This document shows positions 1 to 8,895 of a DNA stretch of 64,000 nucleotides, in pieces. The position numbers and the translations under genes were made by a program. Source of the stretch: CAYMZZ01 sp047600605. Its GTDB lineage: Bacteria > Bacteroidota > Bacteroidia > Chitinophagales > Chitinophagaceae. How positions within the stretch are numbered: the stretch's first letter is position 1; each line of letters begins with the position of its first letter. The notes beneath the pieces were generated by a model. It did no database searches. It saw nothing but the letters and a program-made list of their open reading frames with translations, and was not told the DNA's origin. Location of the stretch: contig JASGKK010000001.1 of assembly GCA_047600605.1 (NCBI GenBank), positions 2,170,001 to 2,234,000 on the forward strand, written 5' to 3'.

Positions 1-1287
1 CTGGCAGATAAACAACTGTCACTGCCCTGGGGCAATCCGCTGTTCTGGATCGTTGTGCTCACATTTACGCTGGCAACCGGTCTCATCTCCGGCAGTTACC
101 CGGCACTTTACCTGTCTGCCTTCAAACCTATTAAGGTATTAAAAGGAACTATCAGGGCCGGACGTTTTGCCTTCGCGCATCGCCGGATACTGGTTGTTTT
201 TCAATTCACCATTTCTATTACGCTTATCATCGGTACCATCATGGTATTCCGGCAAATTCAATATGCCAAAGACAGACCGGTGGGTTACAGCCGGGATGGG
301 TTGGTAGCCATTCCCGCCTGGGCGCCTGAAATTCAGAAGCACATGGAAGCGATCCGCACGGAACTGCTGCAGACCGGTGTGACCGAAAATATCGCGGTAT
401 CCTCTCAATCCGTAACCCGTTTCAACAACAATAACAGCCTGGACTGGGAAGGCAAAGCGCCCGGACTGGTCGCTTTTTTCAGAAACGTAAATATATCGCC
501 CGAATTCGGAAAGACCGTGGGCTGGAGCATCCGGCAGGGGCGTGATTTTTCGCGCGATTTTGGTCTCGATTCATCAGGGATGATTATCAACGAAGCGGCC
601 GCCAGCGTCATTGGCTTCAAAGACCCGATTGGTAAGCAGGTGACTTTTGACGGCGAAAAATACAGCATCATTGGTGTGGTTAATGATATGATCACTCAGT
701 CGCCTTATGATCCACCGGAACCTTCTATCTTTTTATCAAAAGGATTCAAAGGCCTGTTTCATGTACGGGTAAAGCCTACGGAGAGTATGTCAGCCGCACT
801 CAGCAAAATGCAAACGGTTTTCAAAAAATATAATCCCGAAGTGCCATTTGATTACAGCTTTGTGGACGATGAATATGCACAGAAATTTGCTAACGAAATG
901 AAGATCGGCAACCTGGTCACTCTCTTTGCTGCGCTGGCCATCTTTATCTCCTGCCTGGGTCTGTTTGGCCTCGCTTCTTTTGTAGCCGAACAGCGAACCA
1001 AAGAAATAGGTGTCCGGAAAATACTCGGTGCAAGCCTGACCAGTCTCTGGCAACTGCTCTCCAAAGAATTTGTACTTATGGTACTTATCTCTTTTGTGGC
1101 TGCCGTACCGCTGGCCTATTACTTTATGAACCAATGGCTGACCCACTACTCATACCGCGCCGGTATGTCATGGTGGATATTTGCCTCCGCCGGTTCGGGT
1201 GCCCTGCTGGTCACTCTCATTACCGTGAGTTTTCAGACAATGAAGGCCGCCCTCAGCAACCCTATCAAAAACCTCCGGACAGAGTAA
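1..1287 (+). CDS. ABC transporter permease, MacB/FtsX type (5' end outside window)
   Basis: The reading frame is open from base 1, so this is the C-terminal part of a longer inner-membrane permease; the GTG at 55 is only an internal codon. It follows the same order as the full-length paralogue at 50030-52432: a membrane segment, the GSYPALYLS and VLKG motifs, a membrane segment starting QFTISITLIIG, a periplasmic MacB-like domain, and a final FtsX block of three membrane segments containing EQRTKEIGVRKILGAS. Family members export peptides, lipids or drugs, or act mechanically, together with an ATPase. No ATPase gene is visible here, so the partner and substrate are unknown. The gene ends at a strong hairpin shared with the convergent lipoprotein gene. 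Family assignment is secure; function is inferred. Confidence 0.88.
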   Translation: MADKQLSLPWGNPLFWIVVLTFTLATGLISGSYPALYLSAFKPIKVLKGTIRAGRFAFAHRRILVVFQFTISITLIIGTIMVFRQIQYAKDRPVGYSRDGLVAIPAWAPEIQKHMEAIRTELLQTGVTENIAVSSQSVTRFNNNNSLDWEGKAPGLVAFFRNVNISPEFGKTVGWSIRQGRDFSRDFGLDSSGMIINEAAASVIGFKDPIGKQVTFDGEKYSIIGVVNDMITQSPYDPPEPSIFLSKGFKGLFHVRVKPTESMSAALSKMQTVFKKYNPEVPFDYSFVDDEYAQKFANEMKIGNLVTLFAALAIFISCLGLFGLASFVAEQRTKEIGVRKILGASLTSLWQLLSKEFVLMVLISFVAAVPLAYYFMNQWLTHYSYRAGMSWWIFASAGSGALLVTLITVSFQTMKAALSNPIKNLRTE

Positions 1288-1337
1288 CCGATAAGCCTCC
1301 GGACTTTATTCGTCTCCCCCGTCAGTTGCATATAAGA

Positions 1338-1366
1338 GAAGCCCTGCCGCGCTGCAGGGCTTTCTT
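1338..1366. terminator. Bidirectional rho-independent terminator
   Basis: Arms gccctgc (1341-1347) and gcagggc (1354-1360) pair perfectly around a six-base loop, extended by two A-T pairs. A T-rich run follows on the + strand and an A-rich run precedes it, so it can stop both the permease transcript and the convergent lipoprotein transcript. Confidence 0.75.
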
Positions 1367-1381
1367 CATATATGTACCCGA

Positions 1382-2173
1382 TCAGTAGCAACCATGTTTC
1401 TTATTTTCCGATGAAAAATACTGACTGATAAGGGCATATAGCTGAGGATCATAGGTCTGCAATTCTGCCCGGGTATTGATATTGTTATGCACACCATTGG
1501 TGGGAATAGCTTCGGCATTGCAGTTGAACCAGCACTGCACACCTTCTGCCCAGTATTCTCTTACATCGGTACGGGCATAGGTATTGGCCCAGAGATTGGT
1601 TGATACAGCATGGTTGTAGACTGCCTGCAGTTGACTGTCAAAGTTGGCATTGGTAAAACGGATACCGAGCTCATGTATGGCATGTGCAAACTCGTGTGTC
1701 AGTATCTCTTCGCCCTTGTACCAGTCGATTGCCTGTTTGCAAAGCATGCTTTCTTCCGGAGCTGCGGTAAGCGGTCGCTGCAATGTGGCTCCATAGGCGC
1801 GGGCCCGGGCATCCCAATCGGTGCCGGGGAAGGCCGTATACAGGTCGCTGTATTCAGGCATCTGGGTAGGCCGCTCGTTGATGCCAATAATGCCCACACG
1901 CAGTTTGTTCTGAATCATCTTTTGCTTTTCGGCAGCTATATTGCTTACCATATCATTGATGATAACCCTGGCTTTGAGCAGGGCTTCGTCGGCCACCTGG
2001 CCAGAGCTTACAATGGGAATACCACCGGCATCCACATATTTTTTGTAAAAGCTATTTAATCCCAGCGATGCTGGCGGAGCGGTCACCTCAGAGCTGGTCG
2101 GCTTCTTATCGTCCGACTTGCTGCAACTGGTGATGAAAATAAGCGTCAGTAAAGCGATTAAGGTATATCTCAT
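1382..2173 (-). CDS. Secreted lipoprotein with HExxH metallopeptidase-like motif
   Basis: Starting at the ATG at 2173 (a TTG three codons upstream is less likely), the product has a short basic start, a hydrophobic stretch and a lipobox ending SC, followed by an acidic/lysine-rich linker. This is a typical Bacteroidota surface or periplasmic lipoprotein. The centre carries HEFAH (an HExxH zinc motif) in the segment ILTHEFAHAIHELG. About 45 residues later comes YWAEGVQCWFN, whose Glu could be the third zinc ligand, as in gluzincin-like proteins. The proposed role is a zinc-dependent peptidase or a relative, with unknown substrate. It is a single gene ending at the shared terminator. The motif is visible; activity is inferred. 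Confidence 0.72.
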   Translation of the reverse strand: MRYTLIALLTLIFITSCSKSDDKKPTSSEVTAPPASLGLNSFYKKYVDAGGIPIVSSGQVADEALLKARVIINDMVSNIAAEKQKMIQNKLRVGIIGINERPTQMPEYSDLYTAFPGTDWDARARAYGATLQRPLTAAPEESMLCKQAIDWYKGEEILTHEFAHAIHELGIRFTNANFDSQLQAVYNHAVSTNLWANTYARTDVREYWAEGVQCWFNCNAEAIPTNGVHNNINTRAELQTYDPQLYALISQYFSSENKKHGCY

Positions 2174-2256
2174 AATGAACAATTTTGAATATTAAAAGTC
2201 CTATTATGAGACTGACCGGGCAATACATAATCTTTAGTAGCACCTTCTTTCATTAT

Positions 2257-2285
2257 AATGCCTGATCCGCGATGGGTCAGGCATT
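2257..2285 (-). terminator. Hairpin downstream of the aldo/keto reductase
   Basis: A 12-pair stem (2257-2268 with 2274-2285, one G-T pair) closes a five-base loop about 20 bases after the stop codon at 2306. The minus-strand sequence beyond it is not T-rich, so it may terminate weakly or protect the 3' end. Confidence 0.45.
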
Positions 2286-2305
2286 GATGAATTGGTGCAG
2301 ACCAA

Positions 2306-3290
2306 TTATTTGCTCACGCGCTGTTGCAAATCAGCCGGATAACGCGCGCCTTTGACCTGTATGGCCGCAAACATTTCGTCGATAGTCTGCAAATCTTCCT
2401 TCGTCAGGTGTAGTGACACTGCTCCCAGGTTTTCCTGCAGCCGGTGCACCTTGGTTGTGCCGGGTATGGGCACAATCCATGGTTGCTGCGCGAGCACCCA
2501 GGCCAGGGCTATCTGTGCGGGAGTCGCTTCTTTCTGTTTAGCAAAGCTGCTCAACCGGTCTACCAGTACCTGGTTGGCTTTCCTGTTTTCCTCATCAAAC
2601 CGCGGCAGCACGTTGCGGAAATCTCCTTTATCAAATTGTGTGCTGGCATTAATGGCACCCGTGAGGAAACCTCTTCCGAGCGGACTGAAGGGTACAAAAC
2701 CGATACCCAGCTCCTGCAGCACAGGAAATATTTCTTCCTCCGGCTCTCTCCACCACAGAGAATACTCACTTTGCAAGGCAGCTACGGGCTGTACCGCATG
2801 AGCACGGCGAATAGTATCTGCACCTGCTTCCGACATACCAAAGTATTTTACTTTTCCTTCTCCGATCAGATCCTTTACAGTACCTGCCACCTCTTCGATA
2901 GGTACATCGGGGTCTACCCGATGCTGATACAAAAGATCGAATCCGGTCTGTCTTCAGTCTTTTAAGTGCAGCTTCTGCCACACTCCGGATATTTTCCGGG
3001 CGACTGTTGACACCCAACGCAGGTTGGGCTTTCTCAAAACCAAACTTGGTGGCAATCACTACCTGATCACGGATAGGTGCCAGGGCATGGCCCAGCAATT
3101 CTTCGTTGGTATAAGGGCCGTAGGCCTCTGCACTGTCAAAAAAAGTGACGCCCATATCCACCGCTTTGTGAAGGAGGCTGGTAGCCTCTTCCCGGCTGGG
3201 CGCTGTACCATAGGCAAAGCTCAGCCCCATACAACCCAGCCCGATAGCCGATACATCAAGGCTGCTGTTTCCCAATTTTCTATGTTTCAT
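2306..3290 (-). pseudogene. Aldo/keto reductase, broken by a one-base frameshift
   Basis: Two overlapping frames together give one complete NADPH-dependent aldo/keto reductase of about 325 residues. The 5' frame (start 3290) carries the catalytic Asp (FDSAEAYG, residue 52), Tyr57 and Lys82 (IATKFGF). It reads correctly to KTDRI and then leaves the family pattern. The other frame continues LLYQHRVDPDVPIEEV with the catalytic His, then the C-terminal barrel including GFVPFSPLGRGFLTG. Removing one base near + strand position 2939 (aaaagatcgaa) restores the frame. No other damage is visible, so this is either a very recent mutation or a sequencing error. If intact it would be a cytosolic carbonyl reductase in the YajO/IolS-like branch. 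It is a single gene with no evident partner. Confidence 0.85.
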
Positions 3291-3457
3291 AGATCATTAT
3301 TTCAGGGTTAATCATATTGCCGGAAATACATCCGCTTTTCTGCTGGCCGGCTTTTTGCAAGTTACGCCTAATCTTTTACTGCGCTTCCGGCAATCAACTG
3401 CGTGTAACCCGGGTTTTTGGCTCTGCCCACCCGTCTATATATAATCAATACCACCTC

Positions 3458-3606
3458 TCTACATTATTTATCCTTTTCCAAAAAGCGATAAATAATGTAG
3501 AATTAATTCGATGTCGCAAAAGACAACGTAGAATTAATTCTACTGCACTCTTGACAATAATCAACATACTTGATAATTGTCAAGACAAAAAATTAACAAT
3601 TGTCAA
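3458..3606. repeat. Cluster of four AT-rich palindromes/inverted repeats
   Basis: In the 450-base gap before the surface protein, four dyads lie within 150 bases. (1) A 15-bp perfect inverted repeat, 3458-3472 with 3487-3501. (2) A 16-bp perfect palindrome gtagaattaattctac at 3528-3543, whose left part gtagaattaattc also occurs at 3498-3509. (3) 15-base arms with one mismatch at 3550-3564 and 3570-3584, built on ttgacaat. (4) ttaacaattgtcaa at 3593-3606, which repeats the attgtcaa word. They could be operators or RNA hairpins; no coding sequence is convincing here. Confidence 0.7.
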
Positions 3607-3666
3607 AAAAAATAATTTTCCTCCGTTGTTAATAGTTTTCTAATCGCCTGATCGTTATCTCGGAAT

Positions 3667-3674
3667 TAAATTTG
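3667..3674 (+). promoter_or_regulatory. Candidate -7 promoter element (TAnnTTTG)
   Basis: taaatttg matches the Bacteroidota -7 consensus exactly, 70 bases before the ATG of the surface protein. A clear -33 TTG at the expected distance is not seen. Confidence 0.4.
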
Positions 3675-3743
3675 CGCCGTTATACTTAATCCTGCCCGGC
3701 GAAAGCTCAGTGTCACTAATTATTTTACAAGCCATCTCCCTGT

Positions 3744-6335
3744 ATGAAATACCTCACCAACACGAAATGGGCAGGCATTGCTGTTGTCATGCTCGCCATC
3801 ACCCAGTTTATTTCCATTCCATCGCTGGCTCAGTGCAATTTTACTGTTACCGCTACCGCCACACATGTCAATTGCTATAATGGCACTACGGGCACCATTA
3901 CTGTAAATGTAGCGGGTGGCACAGGTCCTTTTTCTTATCAACTGGCCGAAGCTGGTGCAGGAGCCTGGCAAAGTGGCAACCAGTTTACCGCACTTACCGC
4001 CAATACGTACCCGGTATCTGTAAGAGATGCTTCGGGATGTATCAAAACAATTTATGTAACGGTAACGCAACCAGACGCACTGCTGGCTACCTACACAGCC
4101 CTGCACGGTTCCTGCTCGGGCGCCAATAACGGTTCTGTTACTATTCATACCACCGGAGGTGCTACACCCTATTCCTACAGTTGGACACGCAATGGCAGTC
4201 CATATGCTACCAGCGCCAATCTCAGCAACCTCTCACCTGGCAACTATCTGCTCACGGTCACCGATGCCAATGGCTGTAGCACCAGTCCGGTAATCACTTC
4301 CGAAATGAAGCCCGTGAGCCTCACCGGTTTCAATACCGATGTAATCGCCAATGGTAACGGTGCTGCCGATGCCTCCACTACGGGGGCTATTGACAACTCA
4401 TCGGGCAATGCCTTTTATGCAAGTGGTTATAGTAACGGATCCACCACCGGCAGCAACGGGCTTCCGGCATCGGGTGTTTTCAATAGCGTACAGGACAACA
4501 GCAGGGAATACCACCTGGCTTCTTACGCAGGCAACAACACTCTTCAGCTACGGTCATCTTCCAATCCCGACCTTAGTACCGGCAGCACATCCGGCACACT
4601 TACTTTTGGCACGCAAAACAAAAGCCTTTACTCCAGCCTGTATGTAGTAGGCACTACGGGTAATGGTACGGGTGTTGTCAACTATACCGTACATTTTACC
4701 GATGGCGGCTCTACTTATACGGGGTCACTTAATTTTCCCGATTGGTATCTCACACCTGCCACGGCTTCTGCAAACCGCGCGTTGGGCGATCTTGATCGCG
4801 TAGCCCGCACCTCAGGCGCATCCGCCTTTACAGGCAGTACCGACTTCAATCTTTTCGAGGCGCCTATCACCATTCCAGTAGGCAGCCAGGGACGTGTGGT
4901 GGATCGTATTGATTTTGACTGGGGCAGTGCAGACAATGCACGTATCAATCTTTTTGCCGTTACGGGATATACCAGCACTGCTTATGGTATCCGTATCAAC
5001 GATGGCCCTGCTTCAAATGTAACGCCTGCCGCCAGCCTCCAGCTCGATGCACCAGGCAATCAGTTCTGCGCCGGGCAAACGGTTATCTTCTCTGCCAGTT
5101 CATTAAACGCTGGCAGCAACCCCACTTATCAATGGTATAGAAACAGCTCACCTGTAAGCGGAGCCACTGCTGCAACATTTTCTACCAATACCCTTGCCAA
5201 CAATGATATAATCGGCGTACAGATCACAGCAGGCGGTAGCGGCACAGGCTGCCTGGCAGCTACCACTGCCACTGCTAGCGTCACCATGATCCAGGCTACC
5301 AGAACGGCCGGCGTGAGCATTGCCACCGCCAGCAACACGGTGTGCAATGGCAGCACCATCAGTTTCACCGCCACACCGGTTAATGGAGGCGCCAGCCCTT
5401 TGTATCAGTGGCGTATCAACGGCAACAATGCAGGAGCTCCCACTTCATCGGCTACCTATAGCAGCAGTTCACTCAATTCGGGCGATATAGTAAGTACCAT
5501 CCTGACCAGCAGCATTGGTTGTGCCACCAATAACCCGGCTACTTCCAATACTATTACCATGACGGTATTGCCCGTGGGCGAGCCCACCGTGGAAATCTCT
5601 TCCACACCGGCAATTAACTTTACTTCTACCAGCAGCTTTGGAGGCAGTACTCCCGCTTATCAGTGGTATCGCAATGGCGTAATCATTCCCGGAGCGCAGT
5701 CTGCTACCTACAGCACTTCCGCTGCTGTAATAGGTGAACAATATTCACTAAAAATGATTTCCAGTTATCTCTGCCGCACCGCACCCGCAGCCATGAGTAA
5801 TTATGTTCAGGTCACTTACATTACGCTGCCGGTAAAACTGGAATCCTTTACCGCCCAGCAGTCTGGCACAATTATACAATTGAAATGGAAAACCAGTTAT
5901 GAAGAGAACCTGCGCCAGTTCATAGTACAGCGTTCAGCAACAGGCAGCCCCACGGCTTTTGAAACTATTGGCACCGTAGGCGCCAGCCGCCAGGCTAATG
6001 GCAGCAATTATAGTTTTGATGACGAAACCGCAGGAGCAGGCCGCATATTCTATCGTCTTATCATGGAAGACATTGATGGAAAACAGGAAATATCTCCTAT
6101 ACGGTCGGTGCAGGTCACACAACCTGCCCTGCGGGTGGCTGACATAGGCCACTCCTGGCAGATACAAAACAACACACTATTGCAATATGCTTTAACCGAT
6201 CTGCAGGGACATGTACTGCAATCGGGTAGCAGCAGCAGCATCCTTACACTCAAAAAACCTGCTGTAAAAGGAATTTACCTGCTACGGATCATCATCAATG
6301 AGAATATCTCATTCTTTAAAGTATCGTCTTATTAA
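3744..6335 (+). CDS. Large secreted surface protein with SprB-like and Ig-like repeats and T9SS-type C-terminus
   Basis: An N-terminal signal peptide (hydrophobic stretch ending PSLAQ) precedes two SprB-type repeats (residues ~30-185; hallmarks NCYNGTTGTITV, VTDANGC), the type found in the gliding adhesin SprB. A region of ~230 residues rich in Ser, Thr, Gly and Asn follows. Then come three Ig-like modules carrying the recurring AYQWYRNG / LYQWRING pattern with an SATYS motif. Next is a block found beside T9SS sorting domains (KLESFTAQQSG...LKWKTSYEENLRQFIVQRS...FYRLIMEDIDG). The final ~70 residues (YALTDLQGHVLQSG...GIYLLRI...FFKVSSY) fit a type A sorting domain. The protein should be exported by Sec, moved across the outer membrane by T9SS and anchored or released at the surface. 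Adhesion or polymer binding is plausible but not demonstrated. It is a single gene. Confidence 0.85.
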   Translation: MKYLTNTKWAGIAVVMLAITQFISIPSLAQCNFTVTATATHVNCYNGTTGTITVNVAGGTGPFSYQLAEAGAGAWQSGNQFTALTANTYPVSVRDASGCIKTIYVTVTQPDALLATYTALHGSCSGANNGSVTIHTTGGATPYSYSWTRNGSPYATSANLSNLSPGNYLLTVTDANGCSTSPVITSEMKPVSLTGFNTDVIANGNGAADASTTGAIDNSSGNAFYASGYSNGSTTGSNGLPASGVFNSVQDNSREYHLASYAGNNTLQLRSSSNPDLSTGSTSGTLTFGTQNKSLYSSLYVVGTTGNGTGVVNYTVHFTDGGSTYTGSLNFPDWYLTPATASANRALGDLDRVARTSGASAFTGSTDFNLFEAPITIPVGSQGRVVDRIDFDWGSADNARINLFAVTGYTSTAYGIRINDGPASNVTPAASLQLDAPGNQFCAGQTVIFSASSLNAGSNPTYQWYRNSSPVSGATAATFSTNTLANNDIIGVQITAGGSGTGCLAATTATASVTMIQATRTAGVSIATASNTVCNGSTISFTATPVNGGASPLYQWRINGNNAGAPTSSATYSSSSLNSGDIVSTILTSSIGCATNNPATSNTITMTVLPVGEPTVEISSTPAINFTSTSSFGGSTPAYQWYRNGVIIPGAQSATYSTSAAVIGEQYSLKMISSYLCRTAPAAMSNYVQVTYITLPVKLESFTAQQSGTIIQLKWKTSYEENLRQFIVQRSATGSPTAFETIGTVGASRQANGSNYSFDDETAGAGRIFYRLIMEDIDGKQEISPIRSVQVTQPALRVADIGHSWQIQNNTLLQYALTDLQGHVLQSGSSSSILTLKKPAVKGIYLLRIIINENISFFKVSSY

Positions 6336-6364
6336 AGAAACAGGTAAAAAGATATCTCCTGAAA

Positions 6365-6413
6365 TTAATGGCCCCTGCCTGATTGCGTCAGCAATTCCGG
6401 CAGGGGCCATTAA
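6365..6413. terminator. Bidirectional terminator between surface protein and GH16
   Basis: A perfect 15-pair stem (6365-6379 with 6399-6413) with an inner attgc/gcaat stem lies between two convergent genes. It is flanked by AT-rich sequence (ttaaaaatt on the + side). Confidence 0.75.
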
Positions 6414-6472
6414 AAATTATATACTCTTTAGTCTTTTTGCCTGCTTAAAACTTACAATCCAACACGCAGCAC

Positions 6473-7267
6473 TTATTTTTTCTTATACACCCGCACATAA
6501 TCTACTTCCATCGTAGCCGGAAACACTTTTTCATCTACTCCCATCTTGCCTCCCCAGTTGCCTCCTACAGCCAGGTTCAGGATGAAGAAAAAGGGTTTAT
6601 CGAAAGGCCATTCCTTTTCGGTAAGGTGTTCATTCTGCACACTGTTGTACAACTGATCATCTACATAAAAATCCATCCGGTCTGGCGTCCATTCTATTGA
6701 GTATACATGAAAGGCAGTGTACGGGTTTTTGATAAAAATAGCCCTTGTCTTCTGTGTTCCTTTTACGTGATTGTATGTCTGTGAATGGATCGTGCCATAG
6801 ATACTGTCCTTTTCATAACCTACATGTTCCATGATATCAATTTCGCCGCAGGTAGGCCAGTCTACTTCACCAATATTTTCTCCCAGCATCCAGATGGCAG
6901 GCCAGGTACCTTTGCCTGGAGGAAGTTTGGCACGTATTTCCATACGACCATACACGAAACTGGCTTTTCCTTTGGTGATCAGCCGGGCCGATGTATAATT
7001 CTTACCGCCGGCTTTTTCTTTACGTGCCGTAATCCGCAGCAGCCCGTCTTTTACCCAGGCATTGGCCGGCTTTTTATCGGTATAGTGTTGCAGTTCATTA
7101 TTGCCCCAGCCATACGCATTCCCCGCTGTATCAAAGCTCCAGATAGTGCTATCGGGCAGTCCGTTCTTACTAAACTCGTCAGACCACTGCAGAGTCCATC
7201 CTTCTTTTTGAGCAAACAGGGCTGTTGTTGTCAGCAACAGGGTAAAAGAGAAAACCAGTTTTTTCAT
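6473..7267 (-). CDS. Glycoside hydrolase family 16, probable endo-beta-1,3-glucanase (laminarinase)
   Basis: The product is a 264-residue secreted enzyme with a signal peptide (cleavage after ALFA, residue 19). It is a single GH16 jelly-roll domain with no carbohydrate-binding module. The active-site strand EIDIME gives nucleophile E142, D144 and acid/base E147; the ExDxxE form with the extra residue is typical of laminarinases and lichenases in this family. Surrounding family sequences are present (WSDEFSKNGLPDSTIWSFD, MEIRAKLPPGKGTWPAIWML, NLAVGGNWGG). It is the last gene of the sigma/FecR/SusC/SusD cluster, which points to hydrolysis of a beta-1,3- or mixed-linkage glucan at the cell surface or in the periplasm for import through SusCD. 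It lacks a lipobox, so it is probably soluble in the periplasm. Family is certain; exact linkage is inferred. Confidence 0.9.
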   Translation of the reverse strand: MKKLVFSFTLLLTTTALFAQKEGWTLQWSDEFSKNGLPDSTIWSFDTAGNAYGWGNNELQHYTDKKPANAWVKDGLLRITARKEKAGGKNYTSARLITKGKASFVYGRMEIRAKLPPGKGTWPAIWMLGENIGEVDWPTCGEIDIMEHVGYEKDSIYGTIHSQTYNHVKGTQKTRAIFIKNPYTAFHVYSIEWTPDRMDFYVDDQLYNSVQNEHLTEKEWPFDKPFFFILNLAVGGNWGGKMGVDEKVFPATMEVDYVRVYKKK

Positions 7268-7309
7268 GATTTTTATTTAACACTATCCGTACCGCAATCT
7301 ACAGAAGAA

Positions 7310-7338
7310 ACCGGGAACCTTAAAAAGTGGTTCCCGGT
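7310..7338 (-). terminator. Intra-operon hairpin between susD and GH16 genes
   Basis: Perfect 10-bp arms accgggaacc (7310-7319) and ggttcccggt (7329-7338) surround a nine-base loop, 13 bases after the susD stop. On the minus strand the stem is followed by tttcttct, so it looks like a leaky terminator that would lower GH16 expression relative to susCD. Confidence 0.6.
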
Positions 7339-7350
7339 CTGCATAGGGGG

Positions 7351-8895
7351 CTATTGAAGTAACCACATGACTTTATTCACTTCATCGACTCCTCCGTACT
7401 GGCGGTTCAGCGCCTCAAGCAGGTTGTCGCGATTGTAGGTAGATTCTGTTCCGGGATACAACCAGCGAACGGGAATAGCATCTTTCTTATTCTCATTCAG
7501 CGAGGTAGCAGGATTAATGGGAAATTCGGGATAGCCTGTACGTCTGTATTCATAATAGGTCTGGATGGGGTCCTGCATAAAATTCAGGAAATAACGCTGC
7601 ATCCATATCTGCTTCAGCTGATCGGCAGCAGTTGCCTTAAACGCAGCTTCGCCGGTAAAATAGTTATCAATATATGTTTGATTGATAGCCATGCCATGTG
7701 CATAAGACGATGCGGTTGCCATCAGATGACCCAGAGCTGCCTTTACACCTGACTGATAATAACTCTCTGCAGTACCACTGGTGATCCAGCCCAGTACACG
7801 CGCTTCGGCCAGTATCAGTTGCTGCTCGGCATAGGTCATCATCATGCGGGGTTCGCTGGCTACTTCTTTAAGGTAGCGGGAGTTGATCAGCGAATAGGTA
7901 TTGGCAATATGTGCGGTGGTGATATCGTCATAATTATCCGATACGTTTGCACCTACATAGGCTGCAGGATCGTTTTCTGTTTTGCCACCTGCCAGTTGCG
8001 CTTTGGAAGGATCGGCATAATAAAATAACCGGCGGTCATTGTATAATTTCAACTGATCAACCAGCAGTGAACTCACAATCGTACGGCTGGTAAACAGATC
8101 ATTGGTACCCGACATGGGGTGCATATTCACGCTGGAATATGCCAATCCCAGGTAGCCGGTACCGGCCTCCATGAGGTTACCCGCATTTACGATGTCGGCA
8201 AACTGCTGGGCCACATTAATAGAGCTACCCGTTTTTTTGCTTAAGGAAAGTAATACACGCAGGCGGAAGGCATTGCTGGCACGGCGCCATTTCTGCGGAT
8301 CACCCGCATAGGGAGTTGGATCGCCGTCAAACCTGATGCCGTTGGCAAATGCTTCATCCGCATCTTTGAGATCGGCCAGTATTCCCTTAAACACTTCTTC
8401 CTGTGTATCGTATTTGGCAGTGATAAGTCCTTCCTGTCCTTTTCCTGTTTGTGAGTAGGGAATATCGCCCACTTTCATAGTTGCCTGGTAAAACATATAA
8501 GCGCGGTTGAATTTGGCGAGTCCCTTATAGGAATTCTCCATTACGCTGCCGGTAGCATACTTCAGCATGTTTTCGATATTGGGCAAAATGGTCATGTTGC
8601 CAAAATCGGTGGAACCTACATATCCGTATTGCGATGGCATAATACCCTGGTTGGCATAAGCCACATACTTGGCCATACCATTATCTGACAGATAAGCCAT
8701 AGCATCGCGCCCATTGAACCGCAGGTTTTTCAGGACGATCCCGGTAGCCAGCATACTGGCATTGACCTGGCTGGTAGCATCAGGATTATCGTTGAGCTCA
8801 TCAAATTTATTACAGCCCGGCCCCACTAGTAAACTAAAGGCCAGTACAGCTGTGAGTATTTTAGTACGTTTCATTGTCTTAAGTTTTGGGGTCAT
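7351..8895 (-). CDS. SusD/RagB-family outer-membrane lipoprotein
   Basis: This is a surface lipoprotein that captures oligosaccharide and forms the lid of the SusC barrel. The hydrophobic leader ends in VGPGC (Cys28 counted from 8895), then NKFDELNDNPDA, typical of the SusD_2-like branch. The length (514 aa) and TPR-like helical composition fit, as does the end with NPATSLNENKKDAIPVRWLYPGTE. The ATG at 8895 overlaps the susC stop codon as TAATG, suggesting translational coupling. The internal ATG at 8874 (MKRTKIL) would give a more typical signal peptide, so either start is possible. It directly follows susC and precedes the GH16 gene. Confidence 0.9.
   Translation of the reverse strand: MTPKLKTMKRTKILTAVLAFSLLVGPGCNKFDELNDNPDATSQVNASMLATGIVLKNLRFNGRDAMAYLSDNGMAKYVAYANQGIMPSQYGYVGSTDFGNMTILPNIENMLKYATGSVMENSYKGLAKFNRAYMFYQATMKVGDIPYSQTGKGQEGLITAKYDTQEEVFKGILADLKDADEAFANGIRFDGDPTPYAGDPQKWRRASNAFRLRVLLSLSKKTGSSINVAQQFADIVNAGNLMEAGTGYLGLAYSSVNMHPMSGTNDLFTSRTIVSSLLVDQLKLYNDRRLFYYADPSKAQLAGGKTENDPAAYVGANVSDNYDDITTAHIANTYSLINSRYLKEVASEPRMMMTYAEQQLILAEARVLGWITSGTAESYYQSGVKAALGHLMATASSYAHGMAINQTYIDNYFTGEAAFKATAADQLKQIWMQRYFLNFMQDPIQTYYEYRRTGYPEFPINPATSLNENKKDAIPVRWLYPGTESTYNRDNLLEALNRQYGGVDEVNKVMWLLQ

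Noticed and set aside
3317..3643. 108-residue forward ORF in the palindrome-rich gap
   Set aside because: It runs through the inverted repeats, has no family features or signal, and its composition follows the AT-rich intergenic sequence.
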